Assembly: GCA_031289815.1 (NCBI GenBank) | Contig: JAITOS010000140.1 | Span: 1-29,992, forward strand | Source: Peptococcaceae bacterium | GTDB lineage: Bacteria; Bacillota; Desulfitobacteriia; Desulfitobacteriales; Desulfitobacteriaceae | Reading direction: 5' to 3' | Length of the DNA stretch: 29,992 nt | Notes under the pieces: model-generated | What the model was told of the DNA's origin: nothing | Databases searched by the model: none | What the model saw: only the letters and a program-made list of their open reading frames with translations | Position numbers and translations under genes: made by a program | In this document: positions 14,854 through 22,766 of the stretch, piece after piece | Layout of the letters: each line of letters opens with the position of its first letter | Position numbering within the stretch: position 1 is the stretch's first letter

Positions 14854-16176
14854 ATGTTGACATTAAAGGAAACGGTTGAGCGTATCTTGTCTGAGCTGAC
14901 GCTCACGCCGCCGCAGATCCTGGTTTTGGCGGAGTCTTTTCGCGCCGCGATGGAAGCGGGAATGCGTGGAAAAGAAAGCTCTTTGAAAATGTTGCCTTCG
15001 TTTTTGGGAAAACCGGCTGGCAATGAGACGGGAACCTATGCGGCGATTGACTTTGGCGGGAGTAAAGTCAGAGTTCTTCGGGTGAAATTGCAGGGGCGGC
15101 GGCAGGTAGAGATTGTGCGGCAAAAGGTCTTTGAATTGCAAGACGTCATGAAACGAATCAATGGCAGGGCGGCGGATATGACCGGAAGCGCGCTCTTTGA
15201 AGGGATTGCCGCGGCGTTGCAGGAAGTTCTGATTCCCGATGCGCCGGTGAGTTTAGGGCACGCGTTTTCATTTCCTTTTCGGCAATTGGGTGTAAATCAG
15301 GCGGTATTGATTCGCTGGACCAAAGAAATAAAGGCCTCCGCGGTCGAAGGAGAAGATGTTACCCGTTTATTAACAAAGGCGTTAGCGGCAAAACAGATGA
15401 ACTATGTGACGCCGGCGGCGGTCGTCAATGATACGGTCGGAACCTATCTGGCTTCTGCTTACGATGAACCGGCGACATTGATCGGCTCTATTTGCGGAAC
15501 GGGGCATAATTCGTGCTATTTAGGGGCGTATGATGGGAAAGAAATGATCATCAATCTGGAATCGGGAAATTTTGACCGGGTAGCGCCAACCGTGTACGAT
15601 CAAGTATTGGATGCGGATTCGGACAGACCCGGAGAGCAGCGTCTGGAAAAGATGGTGGGGGGGCGATATTTGGGTGAGTTGTTTCGGCTGATCATCGTGG
15701 ACTTGATTGAAAAAAATTTGCTGTTTAGGGATCGCCGCGAGAAATTTTATTTGTCTCCTTATCAGCTGAAAACAGAGGATCTGTCGGTTTTGCTGAACCC
15801 AGAGGAGCAAGAATCGCCGGGTACTTCTAAGTTTGCCGAAAAATACGGCCTTCAAGACGTCCGGATAGAAGAATATGGGGTTTTGCGCCAAATCGCCTCG
15901 GCCATCCTGACGCGGGCGGCGCGACTGGTCGGAATTTCTTATTTGGGAATACTGGCGCAGGTGGCTCAGAGCGCGGGAAAGAGGTATGTGGTGGCGATGG
16001 ACGGTTCTCTCTATGAAAAAAATCCGCAGTTTGCTTCTCAGTTGCAATACATAATCAAAACCTATTCCAGACACAGCGTGGGCGTTAAAATGGTTAAAAA
16101 TGGTTCGGGAATAGGCGCGGCGATTGCGGCCGCGGTGGCGGATGGAGAAAAGCGGATAAAAATAGCGAAATTTTGA
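14854..16176 (+). CDS. Eukaryote-type hexokinase
   Basis: A 440-residue sugar kinase with both halves of the eukaryotic hexokinase family, rather than a bacterial ROK or Glk glucokinase. It phosphorylates glucose or a related hexose with ATP. Visible motifs are LPSFLGKPAGNETG followed by the phosphate-1 loop AAIDFGGSKVRV (residues 63-74), the sugar-binding GHAFSFPFRQ, the catalytic Asp193 in VVNDTVGTYLAS, GSICGTGHNSCY, the ESGNF block, and the adenosine region VAMDGSLYEKNP near the C-terminus. Yeast-type GTN in the phosphate loop is replaced by GSK. AGGAAGG precedes the ATG by a few bases. Its position beside the glycogen operon fits a role in phosphorylating glucose released from alpha-glucans. 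No hexokinase regulatory duplication is present. Confidence 0.9.
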   Translation: MLTLKETVERILSELTLTPPQILVLAESFRAAMEAGMRGKESSLKMLPSFLGKPAGNETGTYAAIDFGGSKVRVLRVKLQGRRQVEIVRQKVFELQDVMKRINGRAADMTGSALFEGIAAALQEVLIPDAPVSLGHAFSFPFRQLGVNQAVLIRWTKEIKASAVEGEDVTRLLTKALAAKQMNYVTPAAVVNDTVGTYLASAYDEPATLIGSICGTGHNSCYLGAYDGKEMIINLESGNFDRVAPTVYDQVLDADSDRPGEQRLEKMVGGRYLGELFRLIIVDLIEKNLLFRDRREKFYLSPYQLKTEDLSVLLNPEEQESPGTSKFAEKYGLQDVRIEEYGVLRQIASAILTRAARLVGISYLGILAQVAQSAGKRYVVAMDGSLYEKNPQFASQLQYIIKTYSRHSVGVKMVKNGSGIGAAIAAAVADGEKRIKIAKF

Positions 16177-16188
16177 GTAAATGGTTAC

Positions 16189-16217
16189 TTGTAGGAATAA
16201 AAGAATAGTGGTAAAAT
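16189..16217 (+). promoter_or_regulatory. Promoter upstream of a short ORF before glgP
   Basis: TTGTAG at 16189-16194 and TAAAAT at 16212-16217 are separated by exactly 17 bp. Transcription would start near 16224, then pass an AGAGGAG ribosome binding site and the 20-codon ORF at 16241. It starts only 13 bp after the hexokinase stop. Confidence 0.55.
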
Positions 16218-16240
16218 CTAAGTAACAGAGGAGTTGTTAT

Positions 16241-16303
16241 ATGTCTTCTATAAAAGCAAGAATTAAAATGAATAAAATATCGGGAAAGAATCATTGTCGT
16301 TAG
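16241..16303 (+). CDS. Possible 20-residue small protein or leader peptide
   Basis: ATG is followed by 19 sense codons and TAG. The peptide is short and basic (it starts MSSIKARIKMNK and ends NHCR). Support is contextual: AGAGGAG lies seven bases upstream, a good promoter lies just before it, and a terminator follows 36 bases after its stop. There is no run of identical regulatory codons as in amino-acid attenuators. It could be a leader peptide for glgP, a true small protein, or chance. Confidence 0.35.
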   Translation: MSSIKARIKMNKISGKNHCR

Positions 16304-16338
16304 AAAGTAAATTCGCTGATATTTTAGGTGGTTGGAAC

Positions 16339-16369
16339 AGCTCCCGGAATAATAACCGTGGGCTTTTTT
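16339..16369 (+). terminator. Intrinsic terminator or attenuator upstream of glgP
   Basis: AGCTCCCGG pairs with CCGTGGGCT (one mismatch and one G-T pair) around an AATAATAA loop, followed directly by a run of six T. It could end the hexokinase transcript and the small ORF transcript, or attenuate glgP. Confidence 0.7.
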
Positions 16370-16487
16370 ACAAAAGTATTAGAAAATCGGTATCGTAAAT
16401 TCCTGGTTTTGGTAAATTAGTTGGATGGAGTAAACGGAGGGGATCCGGATTTCAGACGCACTGGTCGAGTTTAGAGGAGGTTACCGT

Positions 16488-18926
16488 ATGTTTAAGGATA
16501 TAGAAAGTTTCATTCAGGAATATTCCAGAAAGTTTATCGAATCCGTAGGAAAAACGGCGGATGAAGGAAGCGTACAGGATCACTATAAAACATTGGTACA
16601 AATGCTGAAAGATCATATCGGCGTAAACTGGGTGAACGCCAAGAAACGCGACCCCGAATATGGGGATGAAAAGCAAGTGTTTTATTTTTCCATGGAATTT
16701 TTGATTGGCCGGATGTTGGAGTATCATCTGATTAATTTTGGGATTGAGAAGATTGTGCGCGACGGCTTTGAACAATTGGGCATACCCTTTGAAAAGGTCC
16801 TCGAACAGGAGAGCGACGCCGGCTTGGGGAACGGCGGCTTGGGAAGGTTGGCCGCTTGCTTTCTGGATTCGATCGCCTTTCTCAAGATTCACGGTCATGG
16901 CAACGGCATCCGCTACAAATATGGCTTCTTTCAACAGAAAATAGTGAACGGGGATCAGATCGAGGTTCCGGATTACTGGTTAAAAGACGGTTATCTGTGG
17001 GAACAGAGGAAGCCGGATCAAGCGGTGATCGTAAAATTCAAGGGCAATATCCGCGGCGAGGTGGTGGACGATCGGATGACGTTCAGCCATGAGAATTACG
17101 AACCCGTACTGGCGGTTCCGTATGACGTCGCGATGGTCGGGTATGATAATGACTTTGTGGTCAATAATCTGCGCTTATGGAGCGCCGAGCCGGTAGCGAA
17201 TGACTTCGATCTGGGTTCCTTTAATCATGGAGAGTTTTCCAAGGCTGTCAGCTATAACTCGGAAGTACAGGCGATTTCCAATATTCTTTACCCGGATGGC
17301 AGCAGTCTGGCAGGGCAGGAGCTTCGCCTGAAACAAGAGTATTTCTTTGTGGCGGCCGGCCTTAGTAGCATTGTCCAGGTATTCAAGCAGAGAAACAAAT
17401 CATTTAAAGAGTTTACGAATAAAGTCGCGATCCATATCAATGATACGCACCCGGCGCTGTGTGTTCCGGAACTGATGCGAATCTTCCTTGACGAAGAGGA
17501 AATGGGCTGGGACGAGGCCTGGAAGATTACCGTAAACGCTTGTTCCTTTACGAACCATACGATTATGCCGGAAGCGCTGGAAACCTGGTCGATAGAATTG
17601 TTCCGCTACAACCTGCCGCGCATCTATATGATTGTGGAAGAAATTGACCGCCGCTTTAAATTGGCGGTAAACCAAAGATTTCCTCACCAGAAGGACTTGG
17701 CGAACCGGACGGCGATCATTCGCAACGGCGTGATTGATACAGCCAGTTTAGCCATTATTGGCAGTCATTCGGTAAACGGGGTGTCGGATCAGCATTCCGA
17801 GATACTGAAAAATCATATTTTCAGCCAGTACTATAAGATCTATCCGTACAAATTCAAAAACGTTACCAACGGCGTCAGCCATCGGCGTTTTCTCCTGAAG
17901 GCCAATCCCGGTCTTTCCGAATTGATCAGCTCCACCATCGGCGACGGCTGGAAATACGACGCGAGCGAGTTGGAAAAGTTACTGCCTTATCAGCAGGAAC
18001 CCGCCTTTTTAGACCAATTGGCGGAGATTAAATATCGGAATAAATGCAGGCTGGCGGCATATATTCAGGAAAGGCAAGGCATTGAAATCGATCCGCATTC
18101 CGTATTTGATGTTCAGGTAAAGCGCATTCACGCCTATAAACGGCAGCTGCTGAACGCCCTGAAGATTATGGATCTGTATAACCGTTTGAAAGAAAATAAG
18201 AAATTAAAGATTCAGCCTTTTACCTTCATCTTTGGCGGCAAGACCGCGCCGGGCTATTACTACGCCAAGATGATCATCAAGCTGATCAACGCTATCGCGC
18301 AAAAAGTCAACGGGGATAAAGAGCTGAACGGTCTGATCAAGGTCGTGTTTTTGGAAGAGTTTAACGTCTCTTTAGGCGAACTGGTCTATCCGGCCGCCGA
18401 TATCAGCGAACAGATTTCGACGGCCAGCCGGGAAGCCTCCGGAACCGGGAATATGAAGTTTATGTTCAATGGCGCCCTCACTTTGGGAACGATGGACGGG
18501 GCCAATGTGGAAATATGTAACGCGGCGGGGCAGGAGCATATCGCAATCTTCGGGATTAGCGCGGAGGAAGTCATCGATTATTATAACCGCGGCGGCTATG
18601 ATCCCTGGGACGAATACCACGGCTCCTCGCGGATCAAAAAGCTGTTGGATCAATTGATCGGTGATTTCTTCGGCACGGACGGCGGCGATTTCCGGGTGAT
18701 CTATGATTCGCTGCTGCGGGATAATGATCAGTTCTTTGTCTTAAAAGACTTTTTCTCCTATGTGGAGGCATGGCAGCGTTTAAATCTCAAATACGGGAAC
18801 AAGCGTCAGTGGTTTGAATCGTCTCTGGCCAACACGGCGAACGCGGGAATATTCGCCAGCGACAGATCCATCAGAGAATACGCGCAAAACATCTGGAAGG
18901 TGAAGAGCAGAAACATCGGTTCTTAA
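16488..18926 (+). CDS. glgP: Glycogen/starch/alpha-glucan phosphorylase
   Basis: An 812-residue GT35 phosphorylase that releases glucose-1-phosphate from the non-reducing ends of glycogen. Length is normal. N-terminal blocks include VFYFSMEFLIGRML and DAGLGNGGLGRLAACFLDS. Substrate and phosphate loops are seen in HINDTHPALCVPELMRI, KNVTNGVSHRRF and VKRIHAYKRQLLN. The pyridoxal phosphate lysine is Lys657 in GTGNMKF, followed by MFNGALTLGTMDGANVEI. AGAGGAGG lies seven bases before the ATG. It is the first gene of the glycogen operon, 36 bp ahead of glgC. The allosteric phosphorylation region of eukaryotic enzymes is absent, as expected for bacteria. Confidence 0.97.
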   Translation: MFKDIESFIQEYSRKFIESVGKTADEGSVQDHYKTLVQMLKDHIGVNWVNAKKRDPEYGDEKQVFYFSMEFLIGRMLEYHLINFGIEKIVRDGFEQLGIPFEKVLEQESDAGLGNGGLGRLAACFLDSIAFLKIHGHGNGIRYKYGFFQQKIVNGDQIEVPDYWLKDGYLWEQRKPDQAVIVKFKGNIRGEVVDDRMTFSHENYEPVLAVPYDVAMVGYDNDFVVNNLRLWSAEPVANDFDLGSFNHGEFSKAVSYNSEVQAISNILYPDGSSLAGQELRLKQEYFFVAAGLSSIVQVFKQRNKSFKEFTNKVAIHINDTHPALCVPELMRIFLDEEEMGWDEAWKITVNACSFTNHTIMPEALETWSIELFRYNLPRIYMIVEEIDRRFKLAVNQRFPHQKDLANRTAIIRNGVIDTASLAIIGSHSVNGVSDQHSEILKNHIFSQYYKIYPYKFKNVTNGVSHRRFLLKANPGLSELISSTIGDGWKYDASELEKLLPYQQEPAFLDQLAEIKYRNKCRLAAYIQERQGIEIDPHSVFDVQVKRIHAYKRQLLNALKIMDLYNRLKENKKLKIQPFTFIFGGKTAPGYYYAKMIIKLINAIAQKVNGDKELNGLIKVVFLEEFNVSLGELVYPAADISEQISTASREASGTGNMKFMFNGALTLGTMDGANVEICNAAGQEHIAIFGISAEEVIDYYNRGGYDPWDEYHGSSRIKKLLDQLIGDFFGTDGGDFRVIYDSLLRDNDQFFVLKDFFSYVEAWQRLNLKYGNKRQWFESSLANTANAGIFASDRSIREYAQNIWKVKSRNIGS

Positions 18927-18962
18927 AAGAAAGGTACGTATTGAGGAGAAGGGGGAATCAAT

Positions 18963-20162
18963 ATGCCAAAGAAGGAAATCATTGCTATGCTCCTGGCGGG
19001 AGGACAAGGAAGTAGGTTGGAGTGTTTAACGCGTAATATTGCTAAACCAGCAGTAGCTTTCGGCGGCAAATACCGTATTATTGATTTCAGTCTCAGCAAT
19101 TGTATCAATTCGGACATTAATACGGTGGGCGTGCTGACGCAGTACAAGCCCTTCCTGCTGAATTCCTACATTGGGATCGGGACGCCGTGGGATTTGGACG
19201 ACGCCAATGGCGGGGTTCATATCCTGCCGCCCTTCGTCGATGAAAAAGGCGGCAGCTGGTATAAGGGAACGGCGAACGCGATTTACCGCAATATCGACTA
19301 TATCGATCAGTATGACCCTGAATTTGTCTTGATCATTTCCGGAGATCATATTTATCAAATGGATTATTCCCTGATGCTGGCGCATCACAAAGCGCAGAAA
19401 GCGGACGTCACCGTGTCGGTGATTGAGGTGCCTTTAGAGGAGGCTTCGCGCTTTGGCATTGTGGTGGCCGACGCGCAAGGTAAAATCACAAAATTTGTGG
19501 AAAAACCGGCCAAGCCGGAAAGCAATCTGGTGTCGATGGGCATTTATATCTTCAATTGGCGGCTGCTGCGGAAGACTTTAATTGAAGACGAAGGGAACGC
19601 TCAATCGGAGAACGATTTTGGTAAGAATGTCCTGCCGCTGCTGATGGAACAAAAAAAGAAATTGACCGCCTACAGATTTGAGGGATATTGGAAAGATGTA
19701 GGAACCATCGAGAGCTATTATGAAGCCAATATGGATCTGCTGAAAAAACAGCCGGAATTTGATATCTTTAACGCCAAGAAAAATATTTTCACCAATACAG
19801 GGATTTTTCCCCCGCACTATATAGGCAAGAAAGGGGTGATACGGAACAGTTTAATCAGTAACGGCTGCACGATTTTGGGCGAAGTGATCAATTCCATACT
19901 GGGACCGGGCGTGTATGTCGGCGAAGGGACGCGGGTGGAAGATTCCATACTCCTGCCAAGCTGCAAAATTCAGCAGGAGTGCTTCATACGCAAGACGATC
20001 GTGGGGGAAGGTACGGTGGTGCGTCCTTATTGCTCGATTGGCATCAAAGCGGGCGAGCAGCCAAAACAAGCGGGGATTACCGTCATTGAGAATGACAGCG
20101 AAATTCTGGAAGATACCCAATTAGAGGAAGGCAGGAATTTATATCGCTCCACGGTTGCTTAG
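18963..20162 (+). CDS. glgC: Glucose-1-phosphate adenylyltransferase, catalytic subunit
   Basis: GlgC makes ADP-glucose from ATP and glucose-1-phosphate, the committed step of glycogen synthesis. The 399 residues contain the complete nucleotidyltransferase loop [16 protein letters not shown], then [33 protein letters not shown], the metal Asp in [11 protein letters not shown], the glucose-1-phosphate region [10 protein letters not shown] and [20 protein letters not shown] left-handed beta-helix follows in the C-terminal third. In Bacillus-type systems GlgC pairs with GlgD, encoded next here. The start has GAGGAGAAGGGGG upstream. It is 25 bp ahead of glgD in the same operon. Confidence 0.97.
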   Translation: MPKKEIIAMLLAGGQGSRLECLTRNIAKPAVAFGGKYRIIDFSLSNCINSDINTVGVLTQYKPFLLNSYIGIGTPWDLDDANGGVHILPPFVDEKGGSWYKGTANAIYRNIDYIDQYDPEFVLIISGDHIYQMDYSLMLAHHKAQKADVTVSVIEVPLEEASRFGIVVADAQGKITKFVEKPAKPESNLVSMGIYIFNWRLLRKTLIEDEGNAQSENDFGKNVLPLLMEQKKKLTAYRFEGYWKDVGTIESYYEANMDLLKKQPEFDIFNAKKNIFTNTGIFPPHYIGKKGVIRNSLISNGCTILGEVINSILGPGVYVGEGTRVEDSILLPSCKIQQECFIRKTIVGEGTVVRPYCSIGIKAGEQPKQAGITVIENDSEILEDTQLEEGRNLYRSTVA

Positions 20163-20187
20163 ACGATGCGGATGAAAGGAGAATGCA

Positions 20188-21336
20188 GTGAGAAGCGTTA
20201 ACGGTATTATATCCTGCAACTATGAAACGGTTCATTCACGGGAACTCTCTCCGAGCAGACCCTTGGCGGCGACCATGATTGGCGGAAGATACCGGCTGAT
20301 TGACTTTGCTTTATCAAACATGGTGAATTCCGGCGTTAAGACCATCGGCATCGTGATTCCTGAAAAATTCAGATCGATTCTGGATCATCTCGGAGCCGGG
20401 AAGCCCTGGAATCTTGACCGGAAAAACGGCGGTATTTTCATCCTCCCAGGCACGGAATTTGGTTTGTTCAACAAGGAAAATAAGTTTGCGGTGGCCGACC
20501 TGCAGACCAATGTGGAGATTCTGGAACGGACGGCAGCCGAGTATATGGTCGTCAGTTCCTGCAATCAGGTGATGAACGTCAGCTATACGCCCATGCTTGA
20601 CAAGATGGACGAAAACCAAGCGGATATCTGTCTCATCTACAAAAACGTCAAAGAAATTCCGGCGGATGAGGAGCCGGGATGGATATTAAAAATAGATCCG
20701 GACGGTAAGGTGCGGGCGCTTGTCAGGCAGGAACCATTTAGCGGCAAAGAGCTGAAACCGTTGTTCATGGACGCTTTTGTCGTAAAGAGAACGCTGCTTC
20801 AGGAGATGGTTGACGGTTACGCCGGACATGGCAGTCTCGACGTCCGGCAAATTATCCACAATAACATTCAAAAATTAAATGTTCAGGCTTATGAACACAA
20901 AGGCTACTTGCGAAGGGTTTCCTCCGTCCAGAGTTACTATCGCTGCAATATGGACATGCTGAACCAGGAAATCCGCAACGAGCTTTTTATGGGTGAAAAT
21001 AAAATTTTCACCAAGACGAAAGACAATCCGCCGACGAGATACGGAACGTGGGGCTCGGCGGAAGACGCGCTTATTTCCGGAGGCTGCACGGTAAACGGTC
21101 AAGTCGAACGTAGCGTGCTCTTTCGCGGGGTGCAGGTAGAGACCGGGGCGGTGATCAAGAATAGCGTGATTATGTCGGACAGTTTTATAGGGAAGGATTC
21201 TATTCTGGAAAATGTTATTTTGGATAAATATACTTTTATTGACGACCGGTCAGTGATGAAAGGGAAACCAGAAGCGCCTTTGTTGATCTTGGATAAGCGA
21301 AAAAAATTAATTCATAGAGAGAAGGGCTGGGGATGA
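20188..21336 (+). CDS. glgD: GlgD, non-catalytic ADP-glucose pyrophosphorylase subunit
   Basis: A 382-residue GlgC paralogue. It keeps the scaffold (GGRYRLIDFALSNMVNSGVKT, LGAGKPWNLDRKNGG, SVQSYYRCNMDML and a C-terminal beta-helix). It lacks the GGxGxRL triphosphate loop and the catalytic Asp environment, having VVSSCNQVMNV where GlgC has ISGDHIYQM. In Geobacillus the homologue has little activity alone and boosts GlgC in a heterotetramer. Start is GTG with AAAGGAGA about five bases upstream. Its stop overlaps the glgA start by four bases (ATGA), so translation is coupled. Confidence 0.95.
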   Translation: MRSVNGIISCNYETVHSRELSPSRPLAATMIGGRYRLIDFALSNMVNSGVKTIGIVIPEKFRSILDHLGAGKPWNLDRKNGGIFILPGTEFGLFNKENKFAVADLQTNVEILERTAAEYMVVSSCNQVMNVSYTPMLDKMDENQADICLIYKNVKEIPADEEPGWILKIDPDGKVRALVRQEPFSGKELKPLFMDAFVVKRTLLQEMVDGYAGHGSLDVRQIIHNNIQKLNVQAYEHKGYLRRVSSVQSYYRCNMDMLNQEIRNELFMGENKIFTKTKDNPPTRYGTWGSAEDALISGGCTVNGQVERSVLFRGVQVETGAVIKNSVIMSDSFIGKDSILENVILDKYTFIDDRSVMKGKPEAPLLILDKRKKLIHREKGWG

Positions 21337-22766
21337 AGGTTTTATTTGCGGTGTCAGAAGCCTCTCCTTTTGTGATCACCGGAGGTTTGGGGGAAGTAGG
21401 AGGAAGTTTGCCGGTGGCGCTGAGTAGACAAAAAGCGGAAGTGCGCGTTATTCTCCCGAAATACGCAACCATTCCGCAACAGTTTCTGGAACAGACCGTT
21501 CCCGTCGCCAATTGGCGGGTGCAATTGGGCTGGAGGAATCTGTATTGCGGACTGGAAGAGCTGGTCTATGGCGGCGTTCATTATTACTTCATTGACAATG
21601 AGTTTTATTTTAAGCGCGAACAGGTCTATGGCTACGGAGACGACGCCGAGCGTTTTGCCTTTTTCAGCAAAGCGGTTTTAGAGAGTACCTTTTACATGGA
21701 GGATTTCAAACCGGATATCATCCATGCGCATGATTGGCACACCGCGCTGATTCCCTATCTGCTCAAGGCGGAGTTTGCGAACAATCCCTTTTACTATGAC
21801 GTCAAGACGGTCTTTACGATTCATAACTTGAAGTATCAGGGGACGTTTGCCCATTTTGTCTATGACGATATTCTGGGATTAAGCGGCAACGCGCAGGCCT
21901 GGGAGATCATCGAATATTACGGCGGGGTCAATTTCATGAAGGCGGCCATTAAGACGGCGGATCGGGTTACGACGGTGAGTCCGACCTATATGCTGGAAAT
22001 ACAGAACGCCTTCTTTGGCGAAACGCTGGAGAATGTGATTCACGAACGGGGCGATTCTCTTTACGGGATTCTCAATGGGATTGATACGGAAAAATATGAC
22101 CCCCTGAATGATCCGAATCTCTTCGTGAACTACCGCAGCTCGCTGAGCAAAAAAGAAGAAAACAAACTTTACCTGCAAGAGCTATTGAATCTGCAAGTAC
22201 GGGGCAATGTACCGCTGATCGCTTTTGTATCGCGGCTGGTACCGCAAAAGGGCTTGGATTTAATCCTCCACGTTTTAAATGAAATCCTCACGATGGACGT
22301 GCAATTGGTCGTATTGGGCGCGGGTGAAAAGCATTACGAGGACGCTCTGGCGCAGTTTGCCGCCAGTAATGCCCATAAGATGGCCATTACGTTCAGCTAT
22401 GACGAGGTTCTGGCGCATAAAATCTATGCGGCGGCGGATATTTTACTGATGCCGTCTCTCTATGAGCCTTGCGGCTTGACGCAAATGATCGGTATGCGCT
22501 ATGGCGTCATCCCCGTCGTTCGCGAAACCGGCGGTTTAAAGGATACCGTGATTCCTTATGACGAAAACACCGGAGAAGGGAACGGCTTCAGCTTCGCGAA
22601 TTATAATGCGCACGAACTGTTGTTTGCTTTGCAGAGAGCGGTGAAGGAGTACTATGATGAAAAGCTGAAATGGAAGGGCTTAGTAGAAAACGCCCGTAAG
22701 GGTGATTTCAGTTGGAACAAGTCCGCTGAGAAATATTTTGAACTCTATGAAGCCTTGCTGGCGTGA
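21333..22766 (+). CDS. glgA: Glycogen synthase (ADP-glucose type)
   Basis: A 477-residue GT5 glucosyltransferase that extends alpha-1,4-glucan from ADP-glucose. The N-terminus MKVLFAVSEASPFV leads into ITGGLGEVGGSLP, the glycine loop; HAHDWHTALIPYLL and TIHNLKYQG follow. The second domain shows NGIDTEKYDP, FVSRLVPQKGLDLI and MPSLYEPCGLTQMIGMRYGVIPVVRETGGLKDTV with the conserved Glu. The usual KTGGL or KSGGL motif is ITGGL here: Ile15 replaces the Lys that contacts ADP-glucose in E. coli. It starts inside the glgD stop and overlaps the downstream fusion gene, so glgD-glgA-fusion are tightly coupled. Confidence 0.96.
   Translation: MKVLFAVSEASPFVITGGLGEVGGSLPVALSRQKAEVRVILPKYATIPQQFLEQTVPVANWRVQLGWRNLYCGLEELVYGGVHYYFIDNEFYFKREQVYGYGDDAERFAFFSKAVLESTFYMEDFKPDIIHAHDWHTALIPYLLKAEFANNPFYYDVKTVFTIHNLKYQGTFAHFVYDDILGLSGNAQAWEIIEYYGGVNFMKAAIKTADRVTTVSPTYMLEIQNAFFGETLENVIHERGDSLYGILNGIDTEKYDPLNDPNLFVNYRSSLSKKEENKLYLQELLNLQVRGNVPLIAFVSRLVPQKGLDLILHVLNEILTMDVQLVVLGAGEKHYEDALAQFAASNAHKMAITFSYDEVLAHKIYAAADILLMPSLYEPCGLTQMIGMRYGVIPVVRETGGLKDTVIPYDENTGEGNGFSFANYNAHELLFALQRAVKEYYDEKLKWKGLVENARKGDFSWNKSAEKYFELYEALLA

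Larger units (their letters stand above)
16177..16487 (+). other. Hexokinase-glgP intergenic region with a short transcription unit
   Basis: The 311 bp contain a promoter (16189-16217), a 20-codon ORF with its own ribosome binding site (16241-16303) and an intrinsic terminator (16339-16369). About 118 bp of A/T-rich leader before glgP follow. I see no convincing second promoter after the terminator. glgP expression may therefore depend on read-through or on a weak promoter I cannot identify. Confidence 0.5.
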
